In this document: piece after piece, positions 16,683 through 26,765 of the stretch
Layout: each line of letters begins with the position of its first letter
Numbering within the stretch: position 1 is the first letter of the stretch
Assembly (NCBI GenBank): GCA_030418545.1
Contig: QAIB01000001.1
Span: 1-64,000 of the forward strand
Reading direction: 5' to 3'
DNA from: Xenophilus aerolatus
Lineage (GTDB): Bacteria > Pseudomonadota > Gammaproteobacteria > Burkholderiales > Burkholderiaceae_C
Length of the DNA stretch: 64,000 bases
Notes under the pieces: model-generated
Told to the model about the DNA's origin: nothing
Database searches by the model: none
The model's input: the letters and a program-made list of their open reading frames with translations, nothing else
Translations under genes and position numbers: made by a program

Positions 16683-16805
16683 CGGCTCTCCAGGAAGGTG
16701 CTTCGTCAAAGGAAGGGAAATTCTAGGGGCCGGGCATGACCGCTTCGTTGAGGATTCCGCATCACAGCCATGCCCGCGGGCACGGTGCGTGCATGGCCCA
16801 GCCGG

Positions 16806-16811
16806 TAGAAT
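16806..16811 (+). promoter_or_regulatory. Candidate -10 element for the DUF3579 gene
   Basis: TAGAAT (one mismatch to TATAAT) lies 42 bases before the start codon in the gap divergent to argD. No good -35 is seen. Confidence 0.35.
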
Positions 16812-16853
16812 CCTTGTGCACCGCAGCACCCTGGCTGCGGGCGCTTCGCACGC

Positions 16854-17171
16854 ATGGCTTCCCCCGGCAAAGAGATCTTCATCCAAGGCATCACGAGCAG
16901 CGGCCGCACCTTCCGGCCGAGCGACTGGGCCGAACGTCTCGCGGGCGTGATGTGCCAGTTCCGCCCCGGCGGCGCGACCCGCGACAGCTACCTCAGCTAT
17001 TCGCCCTGGTGCGTGCCCACCGTGATCGGCGGCGTGAAATGCGTGGTGGTGCACGAAGACCTGCGCGAGGCCGAGCCCATGGCCTGGGACTTCGTCATGA
17101 ACTTCGCCAAGGACAACGACCTGCAGGTCGGCGAAGCCTGCCTCATGCCCGAGGCACGGCCGGCGACCTGA
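16854..17171 (+). CDS. DUF3579 protein
   Basis: A 105-residue protein matching DUF3579 along its length: EIFIQGITSSGRTFRPSDWA, then MCQFRPGG, and SYSPWCVPTVIGGVKCVVV, with AWDFVMNFAKDNDLQ near the end. The family is found mainly in betaproteobacteria, characteristically next to argD as here; its function is unknown. It is divergent from argD and followed by a bidirectional terminator shared with rpsT. Confidence 0.9.
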   Translation: MASPGKEIFIQGITSSGRTFRPSDWAERLAGVMCQFRPGGATRDSYLSYSPWCVPTVIGGVKCVVVHEDLREAEPMAWDFVMNFAKDNDLQVGEACLMPEARPAT

Positions 17172-17214
17172 GCCGGTTCCCCTCCCGGTTCGCGTTTTCC
17201 TCGCGCCCAAGAAA

Positions 17215-17241
17215 AAACCGCCCGAAGGCGGTTTCTCTTTT
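17215..17241. terminator. Bidirectional rho-independent terminator between DUF3579 gene and rpsT
   Basis: Stem AAACCGCC/GGCGGTTT with loop CGAA (17215-17234), followed by TCTCTTTTTTT on the plus strand and preceded by GAAAAAA for the minus strand. Confidence 0.9.
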
Positions 17242-17309
17242 TTTGCTTGCTGCAGCGCACCCGATCAAACGGCGGATCGCTCTTCAGCGACCCGGGCTGA
17301 CCTGAAACG

Positions 17310-17621
17310 TCAGGCGGCGGCCTTCTCGGCAGTGGCCAGGGCTTTCACCTTGGCGGCCAGGCGGCTCTTGTCGCGCGAGGCCTTGTTCTTGTGGAAGATG
17401 CCCTTGTCGGCCACGATGTCCACGACGCTCTGCGCCTTGGCGAACAGTTCGGCGGCCTTCGTCTTGTCGCCGGCGGCCACGGCCTTCTCGACGTTCTTGA
17501 CTGCGGTGCGGTACTTCGAACGCAGCGAGCTGTTGGCTGCGTTCAGCTTGGTGTCCTGGCGGACGCGCTTGCGGCCCGACGCGAGGCGCGGGTTCTTCTT
17601 CTTGGGCTTGGCGGATGCCAT
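17310..17621 (-). CDS. rpsT: 30S ribosomal protein S20
   Basis: A 103-residue basic protein binding 16S rRNA early in small-subunit assembly. S20 features include [18 protein letters not shown], then [18 protein letters not shown] and [19 protein letters not shown]. Longer than E. coli S20 (87), mainly by an Ala/Lys-rich tail, as usual in this group. ATG 17621 has a strong promoter 40-75 bases upstream. Confidence 0.97.
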   Translation of the reverse strand: MASAKPKKKNPRLASGRKRVRQDTKLNAANSSLRSKYRTAVKNVEKAVAAGDKTKAAELFAKAQSVVDIVADKGIFHKNKASRDKSRLAAKVKALATAEKAAA

Positions 17622-17667
17622 GTGTGTGTTCCTTAGGGAGTCTGTGGATGTTGCAGCAAAGCCCTCG

Positions 17668-17696
17668 ATTATAGGGGCAGGGCGCCGGGCAGGCAA
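17668..17696 (-). promoter_or_regulatory. rpsT promoter
   Basis: On the minus strand TTGCCT (17696-17691), a 17-base spacer, and a perfect TATAAT (17673-17668), followed by CGAGGGCTTTG. The same -10 plus CGAGGGCTTT sequence precedes rplS, and a variant precedes rpsP. Confidence 0.8.
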
Positions 17697-17753
17697 TTTC
17701 GCCCGGAAGAAAGGCGTCAGGCAGGCCGGACCAGCCGCCTACACTCCCGCCCC

Positions 17754-19316
<1,563 letters not shown>

Positions 19317-19371
19317 CGCCGCCCAGCCGGCGATGCCTTGACGCTCGCCGGCACCTCCACTACAAAGACCC

Positions 19372-20223
19372 ATGCCATTCAGCTTCGAGCCGCCGACGCC
19401 GCTCGCGTACTTCACCGCGCTGGTGCAGAGCGACGACCATTTTCCGCTGCTGGAGGCGGCCGCCAGCCTGGCGCAGGACGAGTACCCCGACACGGACGTC
19501 CAGCAGGTGCTGGGCGACGTCGACCAGCTGCTGGCGCGCCTGAAGCGCCGCCTGCCCGCCGACGCGGCGCCGCTGGCACGGCTGCGGGCCCTCAACCAGT
19601 TCTTCTTCCACGACCTCTCGTTCGGCGGCAACGTCAACGACTACTACGACCCCGACAACAGCTACCTGAGCGCCGTGCTGCGCACGCGGCGCGGCATCCC
19701 GATCTCGCTGGCGGTGCTGTGGATGGAACTGGCGCAGGGGCTCGGGCTGCATGCACGCGGCGTGAGCTTCCCGGGGCACTTCATGCTCAAGGTCACGCTG
19801 CCGAAGGGGCAGGTGGTGATCGACCCCTTCACCGGCAAGTCGCTCTCGCGAGAGGAGCTGAGCGAGCGGCTGGAGCCCTACAAGCGCAGCAGCGGCCTGG
19901 TCGGCGACTTCGACGTGCCGCTGGGCCTGTACCTGCAGCCGGCCATGCCGCGCGAGATCGTCGGCCGCATGCTGCGCAACCTCAAGGAGATCCACCGCAC
20001 GCAGGAAGACTGGGTGCGGCTGATCGCGGTGCAGGACCGCCTGGTCGTGCTGCTGCCCGAGGCCTGGGCCGAGTACCGCGACCGCGGCCTGGCGCACGCC
20101 GAGCAGGGCCACACCGAGCTGGCCGTGCGCGACCTGGAGACCTACCTCGCGCACGCCGAGGACGCGCTCGACGTCGACGCCGTCGCCGAGCGCGTGGCAG
20201 CTCTGCGGCGCGAACGAAGCTGA
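19372..20223 (+). CDS. SirB1 family protein (transglutaminase-like fold, TPR tail)
   Basis: A 283-residue cytoplasmic protein. The SirB1 core shows FFHDLSFGGNVNDYYDPDNS, then SYLSAVLRTRRGIPISLAVL and GVSFPGHFMLKV with VIDPFTGK. The C-terminal part (LAHAEQGHTELAVRDLETYL) is a TPR-like helical pair. Despite the name its molecular role is poorly defined. It follows murJ on the same strand and precedes a VOC gene by 12 bases. Confidence 0.9.
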   Translation: MPFSFEPPTPLAYFTALVQSDDHFPLLEAAASLAQDEYPDTDVQQVLGDVDQLLARLKRRLPADAAPLARLRALNQFFFHDLSFGGNVNDYYDPDNSYLSAVLRTRRGIPISLAVLWMELAQGLGLHARGVSFPGHFMLKVTLPKGQVVIDPFTGKSLSREELSERLEPYKRSSGLVGDFDVPLGLYLQPAMPREIVGRMLRNLKEIHRTQEDWVRLIAVQDRLVVLLPEAWAEYRDRGLAHAEQGHTELAVRDLETYLAHAEDALDVDAVAERVAALRRERS

Positions 20224-20235
20224 AGGATTCCCGCC

Positions 20236-20712
20236 ATGGACACCGCGCCGACCCGCCCGCAAGGCACGCCGGCGCCGGGACGGGCGGCACCGCTGGCCGA
20301 GGGCCATGCCTTCCATGGCCTGCAGCCTGTGCTGCCCGTGGCCGACGTCCAGCGGGCGGCGCGCTGGTTCTGCGAGGTGCTGGGCTTCCAGCTCGACTTC
20401 ATCGCCGGCGAACCGCCCAGCTACGCGCGGGTGCGCCATCTGCCCGCGGCTGACGGCGGGGGCTGGCAGGGCGCCCGCGACGGCGGCATGCCGATGTACA
20501 TCCGCCTGTGGCAGTGCGCGCCGCAGGGCATGCCGCCCTGGCGTGGCGAACTGGTGGTGCACGTGGGCCACGACATCGACGGCCTGCATGCGGCCTACCT
20601 CGCGCGCGGCGTGACTGTGCTGGAGCCGCCCACCTCGCAACCCTGGGGCGTGCGCGATTTCGCCATCCGCGAGCCCGACGGGCATGTGCTGCGCTTCTGC
20701 GCCGCAACCTGA
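20236..20712 (+). CDS. VOC (glyoxalase/bleomycin-resistance) family protein
   Basis: A 158-residue protein with one vicinal-oxygen-chelate module: LQPVLPVADVQRAARWFCEV at the start and WGVRDFAIREPDGHVLRFC at the end. The module is found in dioxygenases, glyoxalases and drug-binding resistance proteins. The metal-ligand set cannot be assigned with confidence. It sits between sirB1 and the YCII/ECF pair; VOC proteins often accompany such sigma-factor operons, but a link here is inference. Confidence 0.8.
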   Translation: MDTAPTRPQGTPAPGRAAPLAEGHAFHGLQPVLPVADVQRAARWFCEVLGFQLDFIAGEPPSYARVRHLPAADGGGWQGARDGGMPMYIRLWQCAPQGMPPWRGELVVHVGHDIDGLHAAYLARGVTVLEPPTSQPWGVRDFAIREPDGHVLRFCAAT

Positions 20713-20833
20713 GCCGCAGCGCATCCACAAATTGTTGCAATCCCGGTCGACGTCGGTGTCGATCCGGGGCAGTCTCGCGCGTCGTGTGCATGAAGGCCCG
20801 CCTTCATTCCCTCAACTTCCACAGGAGCTGGAC

Positions 20834-21265
20834 ATGCGTTTCATGGTGATCGTCAAGGCCAACAAGGATTCCGAAGCCGGTGTGATGCCGAGCGAGCAGC
20901 TGCTCACGGCCATGGGCAACTACAACGAGGCGCTGGTCGATGCCGGCGTGATGCTCGCCGGCGAAGGCCTGCACCCCAGTTCGCGCGGGCTGCGCGTGCG
21001 CTACGAAGGCACGAAGCGCACCGTGATCGACGGCCCCTTCGCCGAGACCAAGGAACTCATCGCCGGCTACTGGCTGTGGCAGGTGCGTTCGCGCGAGGAG
21101 GCGGTGGAGTGGCTCAAGCGCGCGCCCTTCGACGGCGGCGAGGAACTGGAGCTGCGCCAGGTCTTCGAGGCCGAGGACTTCGGCGCCGAACTCACGCCCG
21201 AACTGCGCGAGCAGGAGCAGCGCATCCAGGCCAAGGCCGCGGATGCGGCGGCCAGGCCGCGCTGA
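20834..21265 (+). CDS. YCII/DGPF-domain protein, partner of the ECF42-type sigma factor
   Basis: A 143-residue YCII-related protein with start MRFMVIVKANKDSEAG and the hallmark DGPF motif (VIDGPFAETKELIAGYW), then VEWLKRAPF. AGGAGC precedes ATG 20834. Proteins of this type are the characteristic partners, and often regulon members, of ECF42-group sigma factors; the downstream gene is one. Biochemical role unknown. Confidence 0.9.
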   Translation: MRFMVIVKANKDSEAGVMPSEQLLTAMGNYNEALVDAGVMLAGEGLHPSSRGLRVRYEGTKRTVIDGPFAETKELIAGYWLWQVRSREEAVEWLKRAPFDGGEELELRQVFEAEDFGAELTPELREQEQRIQAKAADAAARPR

Positions 21266-21269
21266 CGCC

Positions 21270-22613
21270 GTGCGCGCAGATCCGTCCGCGCCCCAGGCGG
21301 GCGCCGACGACGTGCACGCCATCGTGCGCACGCTGTGGCGCATGGAGTCGGCCCGGCTCGTGGGCGCGGTGGCCCGGCGCGTGCGCGATCTGGGCGTGGC
21401 CGAGGAGATCGCGCAGGACGCGCTGCTTGCCGCGCTCGAGCACTGGCCGCGCAGCGGCGTGCCGGACAACCCCGCGGCCTGGCTCATGGCGACCGCCGGG
21501 AATCTGGCGCTCGACCATCTGCGCCGCCAGCAGGTGCGCGTCGTGCAGCAGGACGCGTTGAGCCATGCGCTCGACCTGCGCCACGCCATCGCGCAGGATG
21601 CGCAGGCCCAGGCGGTGGACGACCGGCTCGACGACGTGGTGGGCGACGACCTGCTGCGGCTCGTCTTCACGGCCCGCCACCCGGTGCTCTCGCCGGAGGC
21701 CCGGGTGGCCCTGGCGCTGCGCGTGCTCGGCGGGCTGCAGACGCACGAGATCGCGCGCTCCTTCCTCGTGCCCGAGGCCACTGTGGCCCAGCGCATCGTG
21801 CGCGCCAAGCGCACGCTGGCCGAGGCGCGCGTGCCCTTCGAGCTGCCTGGCGCCGCCGATCTGCGCGAGCGCCTGGCCCCCGTGCTCGAGGTGGTGTACC
21901 TCGTCTTCAACGAGGGCTATGCCGCGACCGCCGGCGAGGACTGGATGCGCCCGGCGCTGTGCGAGGAAGCGATGCGCCTGGGCCGCGTACTGGCGCGGCT
22001 GATGCCGCGCGAGTCCGAGGTGCACGGCCTGCTGGCCCTCATGGAACTGCAGGCCTCCCGCCAGGCCGCCCGTACCGGGCCGGACGGCCGGCCGGTGCTG
22101 CTGCTCGCGCAGCGGCGCTCGCGCTGGGACCAGGTGCTGATCCACCGCGGGCTGGAGGCCCTGGCCACGGCGCAGGCCTGCGCGGCGGCGTCGGGTGCGG
22201 CCCTCGGGCCCTATGCGCTGCAGGCCGCCATCGCGGGCTGCCATGCGCGCGCGCGGCAGGCGGAAGCGACCGACTGGGCGCGCATCGTCGCCCTGTACGA
22301 CGCGCTGGCCGCTCTCACCGGCTCCCCGGTGGTCGAGCTCAATCGCGCGATGGCGGTGTCGATGGCCTCCGGCGCGCAGGCCGCCCTGCCACTGGTCGAG
22401 GCGCTGGCCGACGAGCCGCTGCTGCGCACCTACCACCTGCTGCCGGCCGTGCGCGCCGACCTGCTCTTCCGCCTCGGCCGCCGCGACGAGGCGGCACGGG
22501 CCTACGCGCAGGCTGCCGCGCTGGCGCGCAACGCCCAGGACCGCCACATGCTGGAGGCCCGCATGCAAGAATGCCAGCCCCTCGCGCCCGCCGCGCCGAA
22601 GCCATCGTCTTGA
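21270..22613 (+). CDS. ECF42-type RNA polymerase sigma factor with helical C-terminal extension
   Basis: A 447-residue protein from GTG 21270, four bases after the YCII stop. Region 2 is in about 20-80 (RRVRDLGVAEEIAQDALLAA, with NPAAWLMATAGNLALDHLRR) and region 4 in about 145-190 (LGGLQTHEIARSFLVPEATV, then AQRIVRAKRTL). The long tail (about 200-440: YLVFNEGYAAT, SPVVELNRAMAV, FRLGRRDEAARAYAQAAALA) is a TPR-like extension typical of the ECF42 group. No anti-sigma gene adjoins, as is usual for this group. An alternative ATG at 21243 would overlap the YCII gene. The stop codon lies in a dispersed repeat. Confidence 0.9.
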   Translation: MRADPSAPQAGADDVHAIVRTLWRMESARLVGAVARRVRDLGVAEEIAQDALLAALEHWPRSGVPDNPAAWLMATAGNLALDHLRRQQVRVVQQDALSHALDLRHAIAQDAQAQAVDDRLDDVVGDDLLRLVFTARHPVLSPEARVALALRVLGGLQTHEIARSFLVPEATVAQRIVRAKRTLAEARVPFELPGAADLRERLAPVLEVVYLVFNEGYAATAGEDWMRPALCEEAMRLGRVLARLMPRESEVHGLLALMELQASRQAARTGPDGRPVLLLAQRRSRWDQVLIHRGLEALATAQACAAASGAALGPYALQAAIAGCHARARQAEATDWARIVALYDALAALTGSPVVELNRAMAVSMASGAQAALPLVEALADEPLLRTYHLLPAVRADLLFRLGRRDEAARAYAQAAALARNAQDRHMLEARMQECQPLAPAAPKPSS

Positions 22614-22670
22614 GCCGAATCGGCCCGCACCGCCCGCCCGGTGGGCGCGAGCAGCTATCGAAATGAGAGC
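22609..22670 (-). repeat. Dispersed ~62-bp element, copy 4
   Basis: Reads on the minus strand as CTCATTTCGATAGCTGCTCG, a GC-rich centre, then GGCCGATTCGGCTCAA. Its end includes the stop codon of the sigma-factor gene. Confidence 0.8.
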
Positions 22671-22733
22671 ACTGCACCGATGCGTGGGCGGCCGCCCGCC
22701 GGGTGGCACGCATCCTGCGCAGCACTGGCCGAC

Positions 22734-24995
22734 ATGAACTTCCTGCCCCTCGACACCCTGCGCCTGCACTGGCAGGCCCTGGCCGCGCGCGCCCAGCCGC
22801 TGCGCGTGCTGCTGGTGCTCGGCGGCCTGATGGCGGCCTGCCGCGCCACCGGCCACCAGGAGGCGGTGATCCCGCTCTTCCTCGGCACCATCGCCAGCGC
22901 CCTAGCCGAGACCGACGACAGCTGGCAGGGCCGCCTGCGCGCCCAGCTCGTCACGCTGGCCTGCTTCGCCGTCGCCGCCTTCTCGGTCGAGGCGCTGTTC
23001 GGCCGGCCGCTGCTCTTCATCGTCGCGCTGGCGCTCGCGGCCTTCGCGCTCACCATGCTGGGCGCGGTGGGCGCACGCTACAAGGCCATCGCCTATGCCA
23101 CGCTGATCCTGGGCATGTACACCACGCTCTCGGCCGACCATGCGCAGGCCATGCCGGTCGCGCCGCCGCGCTGGCACGAGCCGGCGCTGCTGCTCGCCGG
23201 CGCGGCCTGCTTCGGCGTCGTCTCGGTGCTGTGGTCCGCGCTCTTTCCCGCGCAGCCGGTGAAGGCGCAGCTCGAGCGGCTGTTCCACGTGCTGGGCGAC
23301 TACGTGCAGTACAAGGCCTCGCTCTTCGAGCCGCTGCGCGACCTCGACATCGAGCGCAAGCGCCTCGCGCTGGCGCAGCTCAACGCGGCCGTCGTGTCGG
23401 AACTCAACGCGACCAAGGAGGCCATCTTCAGCCGCCTCGGCCCGCGCGCGCCGACCGGCCGCATCGCCCGCTACCGCGGCCTGTACCTCATCGCGCAGGA
23501 CGTGCACGAACGCGCCAGTTCCTCGCACGACGACTACCGCGCGCTGGCCGACACCTTCTTCCACAGCGACCTGCTCTACCGCTGCCAGCGCGTGCTGGCG
23601 CTGCAGGGCGAGGCCTGCCACCGCCTGGCGCAGTCGATCGGCCGGCGCGAACCCTTCGTCGCCGGCAGCCAGAGCGTGCAGGCGCTGGCCGAACTGCGCA
23701 GTGCCATCGCCCATGCGCGCAGCCAGGCCGTGCCGGAGGGCGCGGCGATGCAGCGCGCCGCGCTGCTGCGCTCCATCGAGGCGCTGGCGCGCAACCTCGC
23801 CCAGCTCGACGGCCAGCTCGCCGGCGCCAGCCACACGGCGCACCCGTCGGCCCGGCTGGGCCGCACCGACATGAGCCTGTTCGACCGCTCGCCGCAGTCC
23901 TGGCGCGACGCTGCCGCGCGCGTGCGGCGCCAGCTCACGCCGCGCTCGCCGCTCTTCAGGCACGCGGTGCGGCTGGCGGTGGCGCTGGCGGTGGGCTACG
24001 CGGTGATGCGCAGCATCCATGCGAAGCAGGGTTACTGGATCCTGCTGACCACGCTCTTCGTCTGCCAGCAGGGCTACGGCGACACCATCGCGCGCATGGG
24101 CCAGCGCATTGCCGGCACGGCGGTGGGCGTGGTGGCGGGCTGGGCGTTGATCGAGCTGTTCCCCCGGCCCCTGGTGCAGTCGGCACTCGCCGTGGCGGCG
24201 GGCGTGGTGTTCTTCGCCACCCGCGGCAGCCGCTACCTGGTGGCCACCGCCTGCATGACGCTGCTGGTGCTGCTGTGCTTCAACCAGGTCATCGACAGCG
24301 GCGTGCTGATCGTGCCGCGCCTGGTCGACACGGCCATCGGCAGCGTGATCGCCGGCCTCGCGGTGCTGCTTGTGCTGCCGCACTGGCAGTCGCGCCGCAT
24401 CCACGAGGTGGCGGGCGCCGCGTTGCGCAACGCGGCCAGCTACCTGCGCGCCATCGCCGTGCAGTACCGCGAGGGTGCGAGCGACACGCTGGCCTACCGC
24501 CTGGCGCGCCGCAACGCCCACAACGCCGACGCGGCGCTGACCACGGCCGTGTCGGAGATGTTCCGCGAGCCGGGCTTCGTGCGGCCGCGCGCCGGCGTGG
24601 CGCTGCGCTTCCTGATCCAGGCGCACACGCTGCTGAGCTACCTGTCGGCCCTGGGCGCGCACCGCATGCAGGTGCCCGAGGGCCCGCGCCGCGCGGTGCT
24701 GGAGAACGCCACAGGGCAGCTGGTGCAGGCGCTGGAGCGGCTGGCGCAGGAGCTGGAAGCGGGCGCCGTCGACGTGGCGGACAGCGCCGAGGCGGCGCAG
24801 TCCCGCCGGGCGTTGTCGGCCCTGGGCGAGGCGGACGGCGCACCCGACGACGAGGCCGAGGCCGCGCTGCGCCTGGTGCGCACGCAGCTGTCGCTGCTGT
24901 GGCTGCAGCTCGATGCGCTGCGGGAGCATGCGCAGGCCTGGCTGGCGCCTGAGGAGGGCGCGGCGCCGGCCGAGGGCGCCGTTCAGGCGCCGTGA
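22734..24995 (+). CDS. yccS: YccS/FUSC-family inner-membrane transporter-like protein
   Basis: A 753-residue protein with two blocks of membrane segments (about 20-190 and about 405-560), each followed by a soluble helical region, the YccS/YhfK layout. Signatures are LGGLMAACRATGHQEAVIPL near the N-terminus, and YAVMRSIHAKQGYWILLTTL with FVCQQGYGDTIARMGQRIAG in the second block. This family is related to aromatic-acid exporters (AaeB, FUSC); substrate unknown. ATG 22734 is preceded by a dispersed repeat that separates it from the sigma-factor gene. Confidence 0.88.
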   Translation: MNFLPLDTLRLHWQALAARAQPLRVLLVLGGLMAACRATGHQEAVIPLFLGTIASALAETDDSWQGRLRAQLVTLACFAVAAFSVEALFGRPLLFIVALALAAFALTMLGAVGARYKAIAYATLILGMYTTLSADHAQAMPVAPPRWHEPALLLAGAACFGVVSVLWSALFPAQPVKAQLERLFHVLGDYVQYKASLFEPLRDLDIERKRLALAQLNAAVVSELNATKEAIFSRLGPRAPTGRIARYRGLYLIAQDVHERASSSHDDYRALADTFFHSDLLYRCQRVLALQGEACHRLAQSIGRREPFVAGSQSVQALAELRSAIAHARSQAVPEGAAMQRAALLRSIEALARNLAQLDGQLAGASHTAHPSARLGRTDMSLFDRSPQSWRDAAARVRRQLTPRSPLFRHAVRLAVALAVGYAVMRSIHAKQGYWILLTTLFVCQQGYGDTIARMGQRIAGTAVGVVAGWALIELFPRPLVQSALAVAAGVVFFATRGSRYLVATACMTLLVLLCFNQVIDSGVLIVPRLVDTAIGSVIAGLAVLLVLPHWQSRRIHEVAGAALRNAASYLRAIAVQYREGASDTLAYRLARRNAHNADAALTTAVSEMFREPGFVRPRAGVALRFLIQAHTLLSYLSALGAHRMQVPEGPRRAVLENATGQLVQALERLAQELEAGAVDVADSAEAAQSRRALSALGEADGAPDDEAEAALRLVRTQLSLLWLQLDALREHAQAWLAPEEGAAPAEGAVQAP

Positions 24996-25020
24996 GCCGG
25001 GCTGCCCGCGTGGCTTGATT

Positions 25021-25080
25021 CCTAAGAGAAAATTGCTACAGCGCCCGCCCGCCTGAGCGAGCAGCTATGGTTTCGATAGC
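25021..25080 (-). repeat. Dispersed ~62-bp element, copy 5 (diverged)
   Basis: Minus strand reads GCTATCGAAACCATAGCTGC, then TCGCTCAGGCGGGCGGGCGC, TGTAGC and AATTTTC. It lies between the convergent yccS and GlxA-type genes and may help end transcription. Confidence 0.7.
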
Positions 25081-25094
25081 GGTTCGTGCCAGGC

Positions 25095-26081
25095 TCAGTG
25101 CACCCGCACCGCATCCGACGGCGAGCCCGGCAGCCCGAACTGCCGCCATGCGCGGCGCAGCTGCGTGTCCGAGCCGAAGCCCGACTGCTCCGCGGCGCGC
25201 GTGACGCTGGCACCCGAGGCCAGCGCGGCCTGCGCGGTCGCCAGGCGCAGCTGCCGCAGCCAGGCCAGCGGCGCGATGCCGGCGTGCTCGACGAACAGGC
25301 GCGTCAGGTGCCGCGGCGAGGTGTGCGCCACCTCGGCCATGCGCGGCACGGTCCAGTCGGCCTGGGGCTGTTCGCTCACCGCGTCCTGCACACGGTGCAG
25401 CGCGGCGTGCAGGTGGTTGCGGTGCGCCAGGAAGGGCGACAGCTCCGGGTCGTGCGGCCCGCGGCGCAGCGCCACCACCATGCTCTGCGCCACCTGCGCG
25501 GCCAGCGCCTCGCCGCACAGCGCGGCGATGCGGTGCAGCACGAGGTCGATGCCGGTCGTGACGCCGGCGCTGCTGTAGAGCGGCGCGTCGAGCACGAACA
25601 CGCGATTCGCCACCACGTCGCACTGCGGCTCCAGCTCGGCCAGTTCCTGCAGGTGGTGGTGGTGCGTGGTGGCCCGGCGGCCGGCCAGCACGCCGGCATG
25701 CGCGGCCAGCACGGCGCCGGCGCACACGGTGACCAGTTCCAGCCGCCCGGCCGCGAAACGCTGGCCGCGCAGCCAGTGCAGCAGCGCGCGCGCCTCGGGC
25801 GTGCCGACGTCGATGCGCCGGCCCGGCTGGCCGACGAGGATGAGCCACGCTGGCTCGGGCCCCCACTGCGTCGGTAGCGGCGAGAGGCCGGCGATCTGCA
25901 CGCCGACCGAGCTGCGCGCGCTGGGTGTCGGGCTCGCGAACTCGACCCGAAAGCGCGCCGGCCGGCCGGCCGCCACCAGCAGCTGGTTGGCGATGCGCAG
26001 CGCCTCCGCGGGGCCCGCCCAGTCCAGCACCAGGCTGTCCGGCAGCAGCACGAAGACGACGCGGATCGGGGCATCGCTCAT
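25095..26081 (-). CDS. GlxA-family regulator (DJ-1/PfpI domain plus AraC HTH)
   Basis: A 328-residue transcription regulator. Residues about 7-190 form a DJ-1/PfpI-type amidotransferase-like sensor domain (VVFVLLPDSLVLDWAGPAEA, with VTVCAGAVLAAHAGVLAGRR). Residues about 225-320 are an AraC double helix-turn-helix (MAEVAHTSPRHLTRLFVEHA, then VTRAAEQSGFGSDTQLRRAW). Such proteins activate catabolic genes for quaternary amines or other amides. It is the last gene of a three-gene minus-strand set with a PfpI protein and a cysteine hydrolase. Confidence 0.9.
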   Translation of the reverse strand: MSDAPIRVVFVLLPDSLVLDWAGPAEALRIANQLLVAAGRPARFRVEFASPTPSARSSVGVQIAGLSPLPTQWGPEPAWLILVGQPGRRIDVGTPEARALLHWLRGQRFAAGRLELVTVCAGAVLAAHAGVLAGRRATTHHHHLQELAELEPQCDVVANRVFVLDAPLYSSAGVTTGIDLVLHRIAALCGEALAAQVAQSMVVALRRGPHDPELSPFLAHRNHLHAALHRVQDAVSEQPQADWTVPRMAEVAHTSPRHLTRLFVEHAGIAPLAWLRQLRLATAQAALASGASVTRAAEQSGFGSDTQLRRAWRQFGLPGSPSDAVRVH

Positions 26082-26112
26082 CGGAGTACTTCTGCAGCGG
26101 CAGCCTGTGCAC

Positions 26113-26751
26113 TCATGCGTCGGCCCAGCGGTAGTCCATCTGCCGGGCGGTTGCCTCGGCCAGCGCGCGGCCGGCCAGCCGCGCCACCAGGTGCAGGCTC
26201 ATGTCGATCCCGGCGCTGATGCCGGCGGAGCTGACGACGCGGCCCTGGTCCACCCAGCGCTGCGTGCCGTCCACCTGCAAGGCCGGAAATGCCGCCTGCA
26301 GGTCCGCCACGTCTTCCCAATGCGTGGTGCAGGGCCCGGCGGCCAGCACGCCCGCCTGCGCCAGCACGAAGGCGCCGGTGCAGACCGAGGCCGTGACCTC
26401 GGTGCCGGCATGCGCCTGCGCGATCCAGTGCAGCAGCCGTGCATCGTCCCTGTAGGCATCGACCACGCCGCCGGGCACCAGCAGCAGCTCGGCCGCCGGG
26501 GCGTCGTCCAGCGTGTGGTCGGGCAGCATCGCCAGGCCGGCGCGGGCGCGCACAGGGCCCGAGCGCGGCGCCACGCTGTGGACCGAGAAGGGCGGTGCCC
26601 CGTCGGGGCGCTGCCGCCCGTGCACGCGGCTGGCCGTGGTGAAGACCTCGAAGGGGCCGGCGAAGTCCAGCACCTCCATGCCGTCGAAGGCGAGGATCGC
26701 GACGCGGCGGGTGGCGGCGATGGCGGGCGATGAGCGTGCCGGTTCGAGCAT
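26113..26751 (-). CDS. DJ-1/PfpI family protein
   Basis: A 212-residue single-domain protein: RRVAILAFDGMEVLDFAGPF at the start, nucleophile elbow VTASVCTGAFVLAQAGVLA, and RVVSSAGISAGIDMSLHLVA near the end. This is the stand-alone form of the sensor domain in the neighbouring regulator; relatives include isonitrile (cyclohexyl isocyanide) hydratase, another possible activity. ATG 26751 starts 14 bases after the hydrolase stop. Confidence 0.87.
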   Translation of the reverse strand: MLEPARSSPAIAATRRVAILAFDGMEVLDFAGPFEVFTTASRVHGRQRPDGAPPFSVHSVAPRSGPVRARAGLAMLPDHTLDDAPAAELLLVPGGVVDAYRDDARLLHWIAQAHAGTEVTASVCTGAFVLAQAGVLAAGPCTTHWEDVADLQAAFPALQVDGTQRWVDQGRVVSSAGISAGIDMSLHLVARLAGRALAEATARQMDYRWADA

Positions 26752-26765
26752 GGCGGTACCCCCGT

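Noticed and set aside
22902-24929. Long minus-strand open frame across the YccS-like gene
   Set aside because: Low-complexity Gln/Arg/His translation with no motif; the plus-strand membrane protein accounts for the sequence.
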